Origin: Gordius sp. MW1
Lineage: Eukaryota > Nematomorpha > Gordioida > Gordea > Gordiidae
NCBI GenBank assembly: GCA_964036665.1
Contig: OZ038532.1
Coordinates: 496,001-560,000 of the forward strand
Direction: 5' to 3'
Length of the DNA: 64,000 nucleotides
The notes beneath the pieces are model-generated. The model was not told where the DNA came from. It saw only the letters and a program-made list of their open reading frames with translations, and did not search any database. Positions 22,913-39,929 of the stretch are shown here, piece by piece (the stretch's first letter is position 1; every line of letters begins with the position of its first letter). The position numbers and the translations under genes were made by a program.

Positions 22913-23153
22913 ATTTTCAATAATAAAGTAGGACGAGAGCGTCTACAAATAAATTGAAAACTTTTCAAATAGATTTCATTAAGATTCAAATATTAGGAAA
23001 AAGTTACTGAATGTCAAATATCTTATGTTTGTCCAAAAAAATTGTATTAATGAAAATTCCATTATGCATCCAAAATTATTACAATTTGACTAAATGGCAT
23101 TACTGAAGTAACATTTGGTCAATTTAAAACTTTGTAGGTTGATTGACCTTACA

Positions 23154-28395
<5,242 letters not shown>

Positions 28396-28663
28396 TGTTT
28401 TTTATTTCGTAAAATGTTTTAATTGTTAAATTTTATTTATAGTTATTAGTGGACGTGCCCCTAGAATTTGTTTATATTTCAAAGTTGTGTCGTTTAATTT
28501 TACAGTATTTATTTATTTTTAATAGTAATTTATAATGTTTATAATTAACAATGCTTATATGAGTGGGTATTGTCGTTTTGAAATCAATGGTAGCGATTTA
28601 CGTATAATCGACGTCTTTAAAGTCGCGTTATTACATTAACCTGCCTTTAAACATTTATAGTTG
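28396..28663. other. SIRT2 3' flank
   Basis: AT-rich presumed 3' UTR and flank; no clear AATAAA signal identified. Confidence 0.4.
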
Positions 28664-28850
28664 TGTTGTAAAAACGGCTGGGTTTTGTTTTGGTCGACCA
28701 AACGTAAACAAACCAAAGGGTTTTTGGTCAGTTTTTCTTAGTCGACCTCCAGGCTTAGTCGAAATTTAAAATACAGCCCAGAGTCGACCGTTACTCATAG
28801 TTGAATTAAAGGTCGACCATGCAAAACCCAGCCGTTTTTAAAACATCAGT
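28664..28850. mobile_element. GTGTTGTAAAAACGG MITE, near-intact copy
   Basis: Left GTGTTGTAAAAACGGCTGGG, right CCCAGCCGTTTTTAAAACAT, interior GGTCGACC words in inverted order. It is followed by a 10-base G-run. Confidence 0.8.
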
Positions 28851-28860
28851 GGGGGGGGGG

Positions 28861-29556
28861 CATGCTGTTTTAAATGATCAAAACCGAAATTCGTTCGAAT
28901 AACGTTATTTTTAAACGGGAATTAAAGTTTTACCTAAAACAATGATGATTTTTGAATTTGTCCATCTCTGCTTCCCTTTAACTACCCACAGTTCCGAAAA
29001 GGTAAAGCTTGAGGAATTTAATTCCGTAGATAGGAATTACCAAAAAATTTGATTTTAAAGTTTTTAACACTTTAGGTATGAAATTATAAAATATTAATAT
29101 CATAATAAACAAAACAAAGTTTATTTACCATAATCTTGTTGAAACCTCTAAACTGTTGAATATTTTTCTTTTAATTAAATGCAAATAGCTTTATTCATTA
29201 GAAGTGCGAAAGTCAATAACTTGCCAGCAGAGATGTGATAGTAGTTTAAACTTTGAATAAAATTAACAAGGGTGCAATCAGGGCCAACTGCCCCTACACA
29301 CATAGTTTAGGAAACCAGGTTTAAATATTAAGGGTTAAAAAATTTTAAACATCAGATATGCTTTATATCGTATGATTTTTTTGAAATATACAATTTTGTT
29401 AAGAATTAAAAGTATAAACAGTAAGCGAATAAAAAAGGACTTATATTGATTTAATTTTAATCAATTTAAAATAAACCAAGATCGAGGCTTTGAAAATGTC
29501 AAGTTTTTGTCTGAGTAAAAAACTCGTTTAATATCAACATTAGTCTAACTTTTAGC
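28861..29556. other. Intergenic AT-rich region
   Basis: Nothing recognised. Confidence 0.4.
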
Positions 29557-29723
29557 CATGGGCGTAGCCAGGTATGAAATTAAAGGGGGGGGCAATAATG
29601 ATTAAGGGAGGGGCAAAATAACCATTTTTTTAATTTTAGCCATAATTTGATAAAATATCTAAGATTTTTTGAATTTAGAGGGGAGCAGCCTCCCGTCTCT
29701 GCCACCCCCTGGCTATGCTCATG
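29557..29723. mobile_element. GGGCGTAGCCA-type MITE with perfect target duplication
   Basis: Ends CATGGGCGTAGCCAGG and CCTGGCTATGCTCATG; CTTTTAGC on both sides (29549-29556, 29724-29731). Confidence 0.9.
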
Positions 29724-30007
29724 CTTTTAGCAGAAATATTTTGGCTTAAATGGTATATAATAAATGTTTTTAACGACTATTTATAAAATTCCCCCTATAA
29801 CAATCATGTATATTCCTTAGCATTTTCTGGAAAATTCCTAACCCATAAAAAACGGATGACTTCAAATTTATTTTTGATCACATAGGTATATAATAGTAGG
29901 CAATTTAAAAAAATCCGGATTGATTTCATTTTTTAAAATATCCTTGTATTTGATTTGCAATTTTTTAGTTGGGATAAGCTGTATCATAATATTAAATAAA
30001 ATCTATT

Positions 30008-30198
30008 TCATTTTTTTAATTTACCATCGCATTTTAATTTGCACTCCAGGAGGGTATCGAATCGATTTTCATTTCCTTGACAACCACCATATGTAAATTC
30101 TTTGCACATTTTAGTACCGCGGTCATAATAGTATTTTGGAATCATGGCCCTACAAGGCCCTGTCACTGGTGGCAATTCACAAACTTCCATAAATAAAG
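30008..30198 (-). CDS. Kunitz/BPTI-type protease inhibitor exon
   Basis: One 3' exon whose acceptor is a T-rich tract ending CATTAG (AG at 30199-30200), stop TGA at 30010-30008. The six cysteines follow the exact Kunitz spacing C-x8-C-x15-C-x7-C-x12-C-x3-C, including 'EFTYGGCQGNENRF'. The residue after Cys2 (P1) is Arg, in 'GPCRAM', which in the family predicts a trypsin-like serine protease target. The signal peptide should be on an upstream exon (higher coordinates) that I did not find. The open frame continues before the acceptor into hydrophobic codons but lacks an ATG, so the intron reading is preferred. Likely a secreted single-domain inhibitor or the last domain of a larger protein. 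Confidence 0.85.
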
Positions 30199-31100
30199 CT
30201 AATGAAAAAATAATAAAAAGTAATATTAATTTTTCAATATAATGTATAATAATTTATTGAATACATTGTGAAATGGTTGATTCCATCATCAAAAATAGTG
30301 TTGCAAAACAAACGAAGAGCAATTTAGGGAAGATATTCATTTCGATCAGTCTAATTGAGGGGCTCTGAATTAATCAATTGATATATAGTTAGAAACAATA
30401 CCATATTAGTTGTGAAATCAATAATTGTCATTAATTATGTATAAATAATATATTATAAGTGGGTATAAGAAATGATAAAATTTGAATAAAGTTACTTTTT
30501 TCTCTAATAATTTAAATCCAAAACAAACACCCAATAATTAAAACCTCAATGCCTTGTTAAATATTCATGGCTGACCATTTAAAAACTGTATTTTTTGAAA
30601 AAATGGAGGGGGGGGCTTGGCTAGTCAACGTATTTTGATAATATTGGACAAATGTAAATGCGAAGTGTTGAATGAAAACGTAAGATTCAATTAAACTAAG
30701 GACATTAAAGCCTGAGCTCACTTAAGTTAACTTCCAAAAAGTTTTTTTGATTGTATTATAAATAAATAATTCGACAAAACTTTATTGATAATATTAATTA
30801 AGACTAAATTAAATAAATTATCATAACTTGTTTAAATTTACTTCCAGGTACGTATGATGTCTTATGAATATTTATAATAAAACTCACGTTGTCAAGAATG
30901 TCGAAAATGTTTTAAAAATTTTTGCGAAAGTTAATTGCAATCAACCAACAAGCTCTTTAGTTATAAATAATGAAAAACAAATACGAAGCTGCCAAATGTT
31001 AATTAAGAAATAGCAATGTCATTATGCCAACAAAAACAGATCCGGGACCTTGATATTAGATACTTTATGCTATGAAATAGAATACGCGAGATAGGCAAGT
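30199..31100. other. AT-rich region upstream of the Kunitz exon
   Basis: No other coding exon recognised; a 9-base G-run at 30606-30614 is the only unusual feature. Confidence 0.4.
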
Positions 31101-31109
31101 TGAAAATTA

Positions 31110-31475
31110 CCATTATATCCATAGACCTTTCGCCATATTTAAAGCACAAATAGATAATAGTAATTATGGTTAATTAAAGTGTTTTTAAAACGCTATAATA
31201 AATGTCGAACTAATTGAGCATTAAAAACAACATTTTAATATATACAAAATTCATAAAAATAAAATATTGGGATGGTGCCATCTGCATTTTATTAAATAGT
31301 CATTTAATAAAATTCTTTTTATTTATTAGCTAATGTGGAAGGTAAATTCACCTTTTCTGTTTGAACAGACACTGCAGAAAGACATGGGAGATTGTCAAAT
31401 CCAAAATAATGGATTTATGGCACACATTTTGGAATTATATGACCTGAGCAGTCTATTTAGTCTATGATTATGTCT
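31110..31475. mobile_element. MITE with TGAGCAGTCTAT..AGTCTATG end, copy 1
   Basis: Shares TTAATTAAAGTGTTTTTAAA, CATCTGCATTTTATTAAAT, ATTCTTTTTATTTA and the right end CCTGAGCAGTCTATTTAGTC with copies at 43547 and 47478. The left end is eroded. Confidence 0.7.
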
Positions 31476-31828
31476 CGCCATTCAAATTAAGTCATTTAAT
31501 CATGCATTATCTTGAACATGTGACCTTATGCATTGTGTAATTTTTTTCTTTTTGATAAATAATGCTTTATTATAAAACGAAAAAAATTATAAATAAAATG
31601 ATTAAATCCATTTCTTCGTCTTCTTTAAGAATGGGCATTGAATCCATCAGGATATAAAAATTTGATTTAGCAATGGCAATGGCGATCGATTGTCTTAGTA
31701 AAAAAAACTATTCAAAATTTTTGAGGGAAATGAGCCTTTATTAGAAAATTTAAAGCGCTCTTCGCAAACGTCCCAGAACATGACGAAACGATAGGAATAA
31801 AAATAAATTATTATGGTTCTGTTTAAGA

Positions 31829-31985
31829 TCGTAGCTAGGGGGCGGCACATGGCAGGGAGGGGCGCCTGCCCCCCTCTAAATCCACTAATTCGTCAAAATT
31901 AATATAATTAAGGCTAAAATTTTTAAATTATCATTTTGCCACTACCTAAATCATTATTGCCCCCCTCGTTCCAATCCTGATTAAG
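31829..31985. mobile_element. GGGCGTAGCCA-type MITE
   Basis: GTAGCTAGGGGGCGG left side, GGGGCGCCTGCCCCCC, and right side TTCCAATCCTGATTAAGG; both termini are worn. Confidence 0.65.
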
Positions 31986-32439
31986 GTGTGCTATCATAAT
32001 TTATAGCAAATAAAAGGCTATAATATAAATTGAGGGGCCTGGGTAGTTCACAAAACTTTATAATTATTTTGATATTGAACGAGGTAATAATCGAAATTTT
32101 TATTCATAAATTTGCTAAATTTTTATAAGAATTATAAATTTTATAGATTGAAAAGACAAGCCTCCCTTACTATTTGAACCACTTAAGGATATTGCTGTCG
32201 AACAATAACAATTAACAATGGTGCTAATACAGACATCTCTGAAAACTTATATATTCAATTTAAAAAAAGTTAACCAAAAAATATCTAGTCAGTGCCTCAA
32301 TGGATTTAAAAAGTGGAAAAAGGATTTTAATGCAATAAAATAATATTTCAGGGCTGCTAACTATTCACTAGGTCATTAATTAATTTGTGTGCAAAAAAAC
32401 TACAAATCACTAAATAGAAGGTAAATAAGGATTTTAAAA

Positions 32440-32830
32440 AAGGAGGAATATTATCTCCTTTCGAGCTGCTATACCAAACAACTTTACAACCTTGGATCTT
32501 TGGTGTTTGATAAATCTGTACAAGAATGGCCAGAGGCCTATTCTAGCAAGTTTTCCCACATGATGTTAGAGGATTGCGAGTACTATATAGCAGTGTACCT
32601 TGGAATCCCTACACCAAAGATTCTGCCTGTAAAAATCTGCCAAGAAGCAAGTCATCCGTTACCCTGCAGGTTGAATAAATTTAGACAATTGCGACACTCT
32701 CAAATCAATGCCATAATCCAGTCAGTTCTTACAAAGGCCCCATCCCTACTTGAACCATCAGATCCTTCCCTTGAAGGTCGAATGCGTCCTAGCGGTTCCT
32801 CAAGTCCCGTAAAAAATAGTCTCTTTTGAA
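32440..32830 (+). mobile_element. Non-LTR retrotransposon copy 3 (internal fragment)
   Basis: A 109-codon frame (32500-32829) matches copy 1 over 5-310: 'MMLEDCEYYIAVYLGIP', 'HPLPCRLNKFRQLRH' and 'PSLEGRMRPSGSS'. The knuckle has lost its first Cys pair (one Cys left in 'VKICQEAS'). Truncated at both ends. Confidence 0.75.
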
Positions 32831-34499
32831 ATGGGACTCTTTAAGACCATTTCCGCCATTATTAGATGACCAAAAGAATTTTTTATACCTGTCACTACAA
32901 CAAGATTTTAGGATTAGGGAGTGAATAATAACTAATAATTAGAGAATTTGCGTCATGACCCGCTGTCGTAAAAGACCGATTTGACCTTTGGGCCCTCACA
33001 ACTCGAAAAGCAGTGGTATAAATGAGCTGAACTTTCAGAATTTTGTAATATAGATAGTTTCGACATTTTCTCATAATTTTACAAAAATCTGAGGTGAAAG
33101 GCGTTTTTATGATTGATTTAACATGTTGATTTATTAAATAATGCCTGCTGTAATAGTTCACACAACTAAATGTGTTACATTGATTACAATAATTTAAATT
33201 GATAAGTGTTTTGACCTATATATATTATTACCAGTGGCGTAGCTAGCCTTTTTGCCTTGGGGGGGGGGGGGGGGGGGAGGGCTGAGGTGGTCAAGCCATG
33301 GGGGGGGACAAAATTTTTTTAACTAATAAAACCCTTAAAAATTAAAAAAAATCATGTTTTGCCCCTTCCCCTAATCTCGATATGACCATGGGTCAAAAGC
33401 AAATGAAAAATTTTTCCCTCATAAACGTTGGACAAACTTAAAATTCCGCTACTACTTTGTGTATTTTTTCTAATAACATCACGCTGGTATGTCTTAGACC
33501 CTCATGTTTATAGGGCATAAAATAAATAAAATTTATTCATTAATAAAACAAAGTAATGTAGTTGAAATAATATAGAAATTTCACGTGGTATAATAAGTTT
33601 TTGTATAAATGTAAGGGCACAAAGTGGAACGGTCATATTGACAAGAAATCGTTGACATTTTAAAAAATAATACAAATTAAAAAAACTATACCAAGTTTTT
33701 ATAAAAATATTTTATTGCCACAATCCCAAAAAATCTGGCCATATATATAACAAATTTTAATTTTTCATATGCAATATTGGCAGCATTTTCAGGCAGCATT
33801 TATATCAGGAAAACAATAAGAACATTTAAAAGCCTTTTTTAAGGCTAGATCCTCAAAAGGCGTAATTTTAACATAAAATATAAAAAAAATTAATTATGAA
33901 ATTAAAATTCGTTGGAGAAGAGTATTTAGAAGTTATTACCCCTGATGATATTATAGATATATTTGCACAACCCCTCACCCCACCCCCTTACACCACCTAA
34001 AAATAAAAATGAATAAATGAAACGACTAAATGAACCTTAAAATATTCTGTCAAAATTAAATGAATCAAAATTTTACTTAATAATTTTAGAAGAAATTAGA
34101 GATATTGCACAGAACAACTTAGCGTTTGTGTACATTTTGTTGAATCCAATGGTACACCAAAATAAAGGAATTTTTTGGGAATTTTTATCCCTTGCAAGTT
34201 TTGATGCGTTATTGTCTACAAAATTCAGGAATTTGTTATTAATATTAATTTATCAAACTTTTGATGGGATATCATATCACTAATAAAGGAGGAAAAATGG
34301 TGTACAAACTATTTTTTGGAAAATCATTGGCTTTATATGTGCATGTGGTACATAAAAATATGCAAAATATGTTAAACAATAAGCATGTGAGATGGACAAT
34401 CAAATTGAATCCAGGATGGAATTTTCGTAAATTTAATAATATTTTAATATATTTTGAAAGTGTTTAAAAGTTTAAAACAAGTTTAAAAGCCCAAATCAT

Positions 34500-35420
34500 T
34501 TTTCATAAAATATTAAGTCTTTTAATAGTAGTTCATTACTCCTTTTACTCGATGTTGCAAACGAATTTATAATATCATCCGGGGGAATAAGATTTAAAAA
34601 GTCATGTTCTAAGCTCAATAAAGCTAAGGAAGATAACCTATCTTGTCAAATTGTGATGAAGATATTTTTAATCCATTTTAGCAATGAGAACGATCCTTCG
34701 CATGAGCATGAAGTTACTGGGATAGTTAAAATTATTCTATTGAGGGCAAAATTTTAGTAAGTGAAAAAATATCATTGCATTTTATTTACAAAATTTTTTG
34801 TCATTATTATTTCGGCATCTTGCAGTTTAATTCATAATGGTTAATTACTTCTGATAAAAGAGATTTATCGCAAAAAAGGGGATGAATAGTTTAAACCTTC
34901 CATGGGCTTAGCCAAGGGGGGGGGCAAAGAGGGGCGGCCGCCCCATTCTAAATCCAAAATTTTGTTAAAATTTATTAAAATTATGGCTGAAATTTGAAAA
35001 AACAATCCTTTTGCCCCCTCCTAAATCATTATTGCCCCCCTCTAATTCAAATTCTGGCTATGCCCATGAAACCTTGGACCTATATAGATTACAAATAATT
35101 TACGAAAATCTTAGGTTTAATTCTGCTATTCTATCGATAATAGGATAATAAAAATCAATTTCGAAATCCATTAATGAATTGGTAGATTCAAAAGAGTAAA
35201 AAGTGTCATACTTTTTTGATTTTTATACGTTTATAAGGTACTAAATCAAAAATTGAAGCTAAATCTCTCGCCTTATTATAGAGAATTTGATAGTGATCCT
35301 CATTTCTAATATCATTTAAAGTTAATATAAGGCGATTAACCGTTGAAATTGCATTTATTAAACAAATATTTAGGCTTTACATTATAATTAAAAGTTATAT
35401 TCAAAGATAATTATAATCTT
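34500..35420 (-). pseudogene. hAT transposase remnant (C-terminal half)
   Basis: On the minus strand, broken frames read 'LILTLNDIRNEDHYQILYNK' then 'ARDLASIFDLVPYKRIKI' (35380-35210), 'STNSLMDFEIDFYYPIIDR' (35190-35115) and, after the inserted MITE, 'ILTIPVTSCSCEGSFSLLKW' with 'DRLSSLALLSLEHDFLNL' (34730-34570). The last block is the hAT C-terminal dimerisation domain as found in ZMYM1/DUF4371-type transposases. Several frameshifts and stops make it inactive. Confidence 0.8.
34901..35068. mobile_element. GGGCGTAGCCA-type MITE nested in the hAT transposon
   Basis: Ends CATGGGCTTAGCCAAGG and TCTGGCTATGCCCATG; flanks AAACCTTC and AAACCTTG give an 8-bp duplication with one mismatch, so it entered an existing hAT copy. 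Confidence 0.85.
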
Positions 35421-35639
35421 CATATTTTTTCTTAATTGAGATAAAATAAAAAAATGGCTTACGGGGCTCAAGATTTTTCCCTAGGGGGGGGCCCATGGGG
35501 CCCGGTTTTTGCTCTTGGGTGGGCCCGGGCCCCCCCTAGCTACGCCACTGATTATTACCAATAGTTGTTTTTTACACTTGAGCTTCTTTTATCTGGATGA
35601 GGGGTGACGCTCGGCTATCCAGGCCTGCCAGCCATTTTG

Positions 35640-35735
35640 ATGATATGATATATTTTACGCCTAATGAAAGAAAGCGCCCGAGCTCTTGTTCAAAGACAAA
35701 GCCTATACCACTACGCCCTCAAGCCTCTTGATTTA
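35640..35735 (-). other. Weak tRNA-like / SINE-head sequence
   Basis: Read on the minus strand, GAGGGCGTAGTGGTATAGGC has an A-box-like look and is followed by TTGAACAAGAGCTCGGGCGC. No proper B box or acceptor stem, so it is not a tRNA gene; a decayed tRNA-derived repeat is possible. Confidence 0.2.
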
Positions 35736-36815
35736 TTAATCCGAAAGTAGCCCTGTTTTTTGGCATCAATACTATCAAGCACACAGGAAAGGAAACCTAC
35801 AGCCAGCTTAAAGCATCCTCCTTCGTCATCCTTAGATAAATACCCCAACTCTGAATCGAACATATCCTTAGATTCCGCCGAGGTCGCTGAAGCCATTAAC
35901 TCATTGCCCCTGGATTCTGCCACTGGTCTGTACGGAATATGCCCTATATTATCTCCAAGATTTATTTTAAACGCCATAACCTCATGCAACTTTCCTGTCA
36001 GTGGGAACGTACCTCATGGAATAATACCAATTTTGTTTGGCGCATCCCTTAGACATATCGCTATTGGGGGAGTATATCGAAGGAATTTAGTAATATGTAA
36101 TAAAATTGAACATACCTTCTACAAAACTAAGTCCACATCAATTAAGTTTTGGAATAAAGGGACGGGAGGCTGCGAAGCCGTTAGTCATGCCGCTAGGCTA
36201 GTCCTCGAAGCCATACCATCGGATCATTGCATGGTCAAATTAGACTTTGCCAACGCTTTTAATTGCATTCGCAGAGAAGTTCTTATTAAGAATTTTCTTG
36301 AGAATTTTCCAGAGTTCCATAACCTCATTTTATTAGGTTATGGCTCAAAGTCCTTTTTAAAATTTGGGGATCAAAAAATAAATTCATCGGTCATCCAACA
36401 GGCTACCCACTGGGCCCGCCATTATTTTGCTCAGGTATTCAAAGATTAGTTGAAAAAATGTCGCATGAATGCGACTCACATCTAATATTTTTACCCCTAT
36501 CGTTGCCTCGTGTTCTGGGACTTTTGGTCCGGCCGCCATTAAGCTTTTTAAGGAAATCAGCCGTCGCTGCCCGCCCTCTAAATATTCCACTAATTTTTTA
36601 CTTAAACAAAAAATTGGTATTTTTATAGCTAAGTACAATTTTAAATCCCTGGCCGACAGTTGGCCACTTTTACAAGATGACACATGCGACATTTTTGAAT
36701 CATAATATTTTTATTTTGTTTTACATCCGCTTTATTTTTAGAATTTTGACACTTCGTTTTTATAATGTTCTTACGTTCAAATAAACAATATATACATTTA
36801 AAAAAAAAAAAAAAT
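35705..36815 (+). mobile_element. Non-LTR retrotransposon copy 2, internally deleted RT
   Basis: A 229-codon frame (35760-36449) encodes the N-terminal part of the reverse transcriptase: 'VPHGIIPILFGASLRHIAIG', 'GTGGCEAVSHAARLVLEAIP', and the catalytic-Asp block 'HCMVKLDFANAFNCIRREVL'. It then jumps after 'GDQKINSSVIQQ' straight to the extreme C-terminus ('LKQKIGIFIAKYNFKSLADS'), so the second catalytic Asp pair, the knuckle and the RPD motif are deleted. The 3' end has AATAAA-like sequence and 15 A at 36800-36814. Confidence 0.85.
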
Positions 36816-37289
36816 CGAACATGCCACCATATGGTCATCCTCGCGAAGTTTTTGAAGCTATTAAAAAAACTCGGGCCTTCGGCCCTCGTGGGAAGGGGGA
36901 GAAGGGAAGGGAAGAGGGGAAGGGAAGGGGGGACGACTCATCTGTACTTCGTATAAATGTATCATATTTGCTATGCAATTTATGGGCGAGAAAGGTGGGA
37001 AGGGGCGAGAATGCCTATAGGGGGGTATTAAATGCCTAATGATTAATTAATTATTTATACAAATTTTCCATTATAGGCAAAATGTAATATAGGCAAAATG
37101 TAATATAGGCAAGGGTTAGGGTTAGATTTAGTGTTTGCTTCTAGTTGCGTATTACATTAGTTTTTATGGCCTTTAGTGATTATGGGTCTAACAAACATTA
37201 TATTATAAAACAACACAATGTTAAGAATTTGCAGAATTGTTGGGAGAAATTTTTTGTTGAATTTGAACAATTTTTAATTAAAAAAATCA

Positions 37290-38340
37290 AAAATTTGGCC
37301 AATGGTCACTTTTTCTCTATTGGTCAGTACCAACAGATACTCTATAAGTCAATGATAGCCAAAAAAAACGGAAAAAAAATTTTGATGCTCACTTTGGCCA
37401 ATGGTCATTTTTTTCCATTGGTCAGCAGCCAGCACACGGTAAAAGTGGATATAAATTCATAAGAGTAAAAAAAACGAAAAAAAAAATTTTCGAATCACAT
37501 TTTGGCCAATGGTCATTTTTTTCCATTGGTCAGCAGCCAGGACACGGTAAAAGTGGATATAAATTCATAATAGTCAAAAAAAAACGAAAAAAAATTTTCG
37601 AATCACATTTTGGCCAATGGTCATTTTTTTCCATTGGTCAGCAGCCAGGACACGGTAAAAGTGGATATAAATTCATAATAGTCAAAAAAAAATCGAAAAA
37701 AAATTTTCGAATCACATTTTGGCCAATGGTCATTTTATTCCATTGGTCAGCAGCCAGCGGACGGCCAAAAAGTCATAATAGCAATGGTAGTAACAGGAAC
37801 AATCATAATAGTCAAAAAAAAAAAAAAAAAATTTCGATTCACATTTTGGCCAATGGTCATTTTTTCCATCGGTCAGGAGCCAGCGGACGGCCAAAAAGTC
37901 ATAATAGCAATGGTAGTAACAGGAACAATCATAATAGTCAAAAAAAACGAAAAAAATAATTTCGATTCACATTTTGGCCAATGGTCATTTTTTTCATTGG
38001 TCAGCAGCCAACAGACGGCCAAAAAGTCTTATTATCAATGATAGTAACAAGAACAATCAGAAGAGTCAAAAAAACTCCGGGATTCTAACCCAAAAACTAG
38101 TTAAATTGCATACCAATTAGATTAGAAGTAAACAACTTTTATTTATGTTTATTATATAACATTGGTCAGCAGCCAGCGGACGGCCAAAAAGTCATAATAG
38201 CAATGGTAGAAACAGGAACAATCATAATAATCAAAAAAAACGAAAAAAATAATTTCGATTCACATTTTGGCCAATGGTCATTTTTTTCATTGGTCAGCAG
38301 CCAGCGGACGGCCAAAAATTCTTATTATCAATGATAGTAA
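37290..38340 (+). repeat. Tandem satellite array B (~108-128-bp unit)
   Basis: Units begin GGCCAATGG at 37297, 37396, 37504, 37612, 37721, 37848, 37976 and 38269. Each carries CCAATGG-TCATTTTTTT-CCATTGG, an inverted repeat, followed by TCAGCAGCCAGCGGACGGCC. Two sub-types differ by the middle block (GTAAAAGTGGATATAAATTC or GTCATAATAGCAATGGTAG). Confidence 0.92.
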
Positions 38341-38384
38341 CAAGAACAATCATAAGAGTCAAAAAAAACTCCGGGATTCTAACC

Positions 38385-38640
38385 CCAAAACTAATTAAAT
38401 TGCATAGCAATTAAAAGTAAACAACTTTTATTTATGTTTATTATATAACTAGTTAAATTGCATAGCATTAAAAGTAAACAACTTTTATCTATGTTTATTA
38501 TATAACAAAAACTAGTTAAATTGCATAGCAATTAAAAGTAAACAACTTTTATTTATGTTTATTATATAACTAGTTAAATTGCATAGCAATTAAAAGTAAA
38601 CAACTTTTATTTATGTTTATTATATAATAGATAATTTAAC
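38385..38640 (+). repeat. Tandem ~60-bp repeat with AATTGCATAGCAATT hairpin
   Basis: Four adjacent units (38392, 38451, 38514, 38573) of CTAGTTAAATTGCATAGCAA plus TTAAAAGTAAACAAC and TTTTATTTATGTTTATTATA; a single unit also sits at 38091. Each has the 6-bp-stem palindrome AATTGC-ATA-GCAATT, like the element's own right end. Confidence 0.9.
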
Positions 38641-38869
38641 AAATCTTATATATAACACACCGAGGGAGATAGAGATGAGGGGTGGGGCACCTCTTATGCA
38701 TGAGATAGAGATGAGGGGTGGGGCACCTCTTTCTCATGCATTAATTTAAAAAAGCGATAACCTAATATACCCAATGCAAATAGATAGGGAGGACAACGGA
38801 CGGACAACCAAAAACGAGCCCATAAATTGCATAGCAATTAATTATAAATGATTACGAACCAATTTTAAA

Positions 38870-39805
38870 ATTAAAACTCAATGAGACCGAATGCGAAATC
38901 TTTCAGCTTCCTGACTACTCTATATATCCCAACGTTACCCCTTTTAGCAATCAAGAAAGACGCTATGTGCCATCACGGATCGCTAGGCATTAAAGTTGGA
39001 CTCGCAAATTATTTGGAGAAAAATCTCTCTATTTTAAACTCAAAATTAGATCTCTTAAATTGTTTGTCTTCACACCACGCTTTTTATATAATGGAAAACT
39101 ATTTTAATATTTCAAAATTTCAGCACTGTTTTTGTTCTTCAGGTGTTTTTTGCATTCGGAAATTTTAAACCTGTTCGAACAAAATATTTAATATATTTTA
39201 CAATCTATTTTAAATATCAAATTCAATACTCATAGTTGGCTACAAGCTTCCTTGCCAACCAAATCGGGTGGTTTAGGGATTCGTTCACCTGCCTCAATAT
39301 CTCTAGTCTCCTTTATTTCATCTTACAAATCCGTACAAAATACCATTTTTAGGGTTGTACCCGGTTAAAGAAGACCAAATTTTACCCATAGCTTTAGCAT
39401 TTTTGAAAAACAATACCGATCCTGGAACACCTCTGTCACAAACCTCGCGACAAAGAGATTGGGATGCCCGACTTGTGTTGCGCTCCGTTGATTATATAAT
39501 TTCTAGCGATGCCAACCGTGTATTTGTTTGATGGCTCAGATCATGAATGGCTAAAAGCTACCCAAGCTGTCTCTACGGGATCATGCTGGACGACTCGGAA
39601 CTTTGTTAATCTATAGCTCTCACACTAGGGGTGAAATATTCGAAGCCATTTTTTTGTCGAAATTGCAGCACGTTCATAGACAAACAGCCGGGCACCCCTT
39701 ACACTGCCTGGCAAACAAATTTAAAATATGTTAGACACAATAAGGTCAATGCCTTAATTCAGAGTGTTATTAAGAAAGCAAGATACCCTCCATCTTAAAG
39801 CCATC
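38870..39805 (+). mobile_element. Non-LTR retrotransposon copy 4, decayed
   Basis: 38881-39168 encodes the thumb/connection segment ('LEKNLSILNSKLDLLNCLSS', 'HHAFYIMENYFNISKFQHCF'). 39540-39805 is nearly the same sequence as 5-260 of the window. Many stops in all frames between. Confidence 0.75.
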
Positions 39806-39929
39806 GCATAAACTTCATATTTAAGTCAATCGAGATAAAATTTTTAAGCAATTTGATTTTTTTACTAAATCTATATAACGTGACGTGACCAAATCTCGAA
39901 AAACATCATAATTAAAAAAGGATGGTATT

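Larger units (their letters stand above)
33232..35550. mobile_element. hAT transposon with 8-bp duplication, degenerate
   Basis: Ends CAGTGGCGTAGCTAG and CTAGCTACGCCACTG form a 15-bp perfect terminal inverted repeat. ATTATTAC flanks both sides (33224-33231, 35551-35558). Length 2.3 kb. The minus strand holds the decayed transposase (34500-35420). A second short piece of the same C-terminal coding sequence ('GEEYLEVITPDDIIDIFAQ', 33914-33973, plus strand) shows rearrangement. A MITE at 34901-35068 was inserted later. Confidence 0.9.
36835..38845. mobile_element. Satellite-bearing element with inverted ends, copy B
   Basis: GC hairpin GGGCC-TTC-GGCCC (36874-36886), GGGAAGGG-rich stretch, left end ATTTGCTATGCAATTTATGGGCG (36965-36987), satellite arrays, right end AACGAGCCCATAAATTGCATAGC (38813-38835). 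The left and right ends are inverse complements over about 20 bp. Same layout as 6560-10098. Confidence 0.65.

Noticed and set aside
35640..35735. tRNA gene
   Set aside because: Only an A-box-like stretch is present; no B box or cloverleaf can be drawn.
37726..38041. Open frames of 77-85 codons in the satellite
   Set aside because: They repeat with the satellite unit and depend on homopolymer A-run length.
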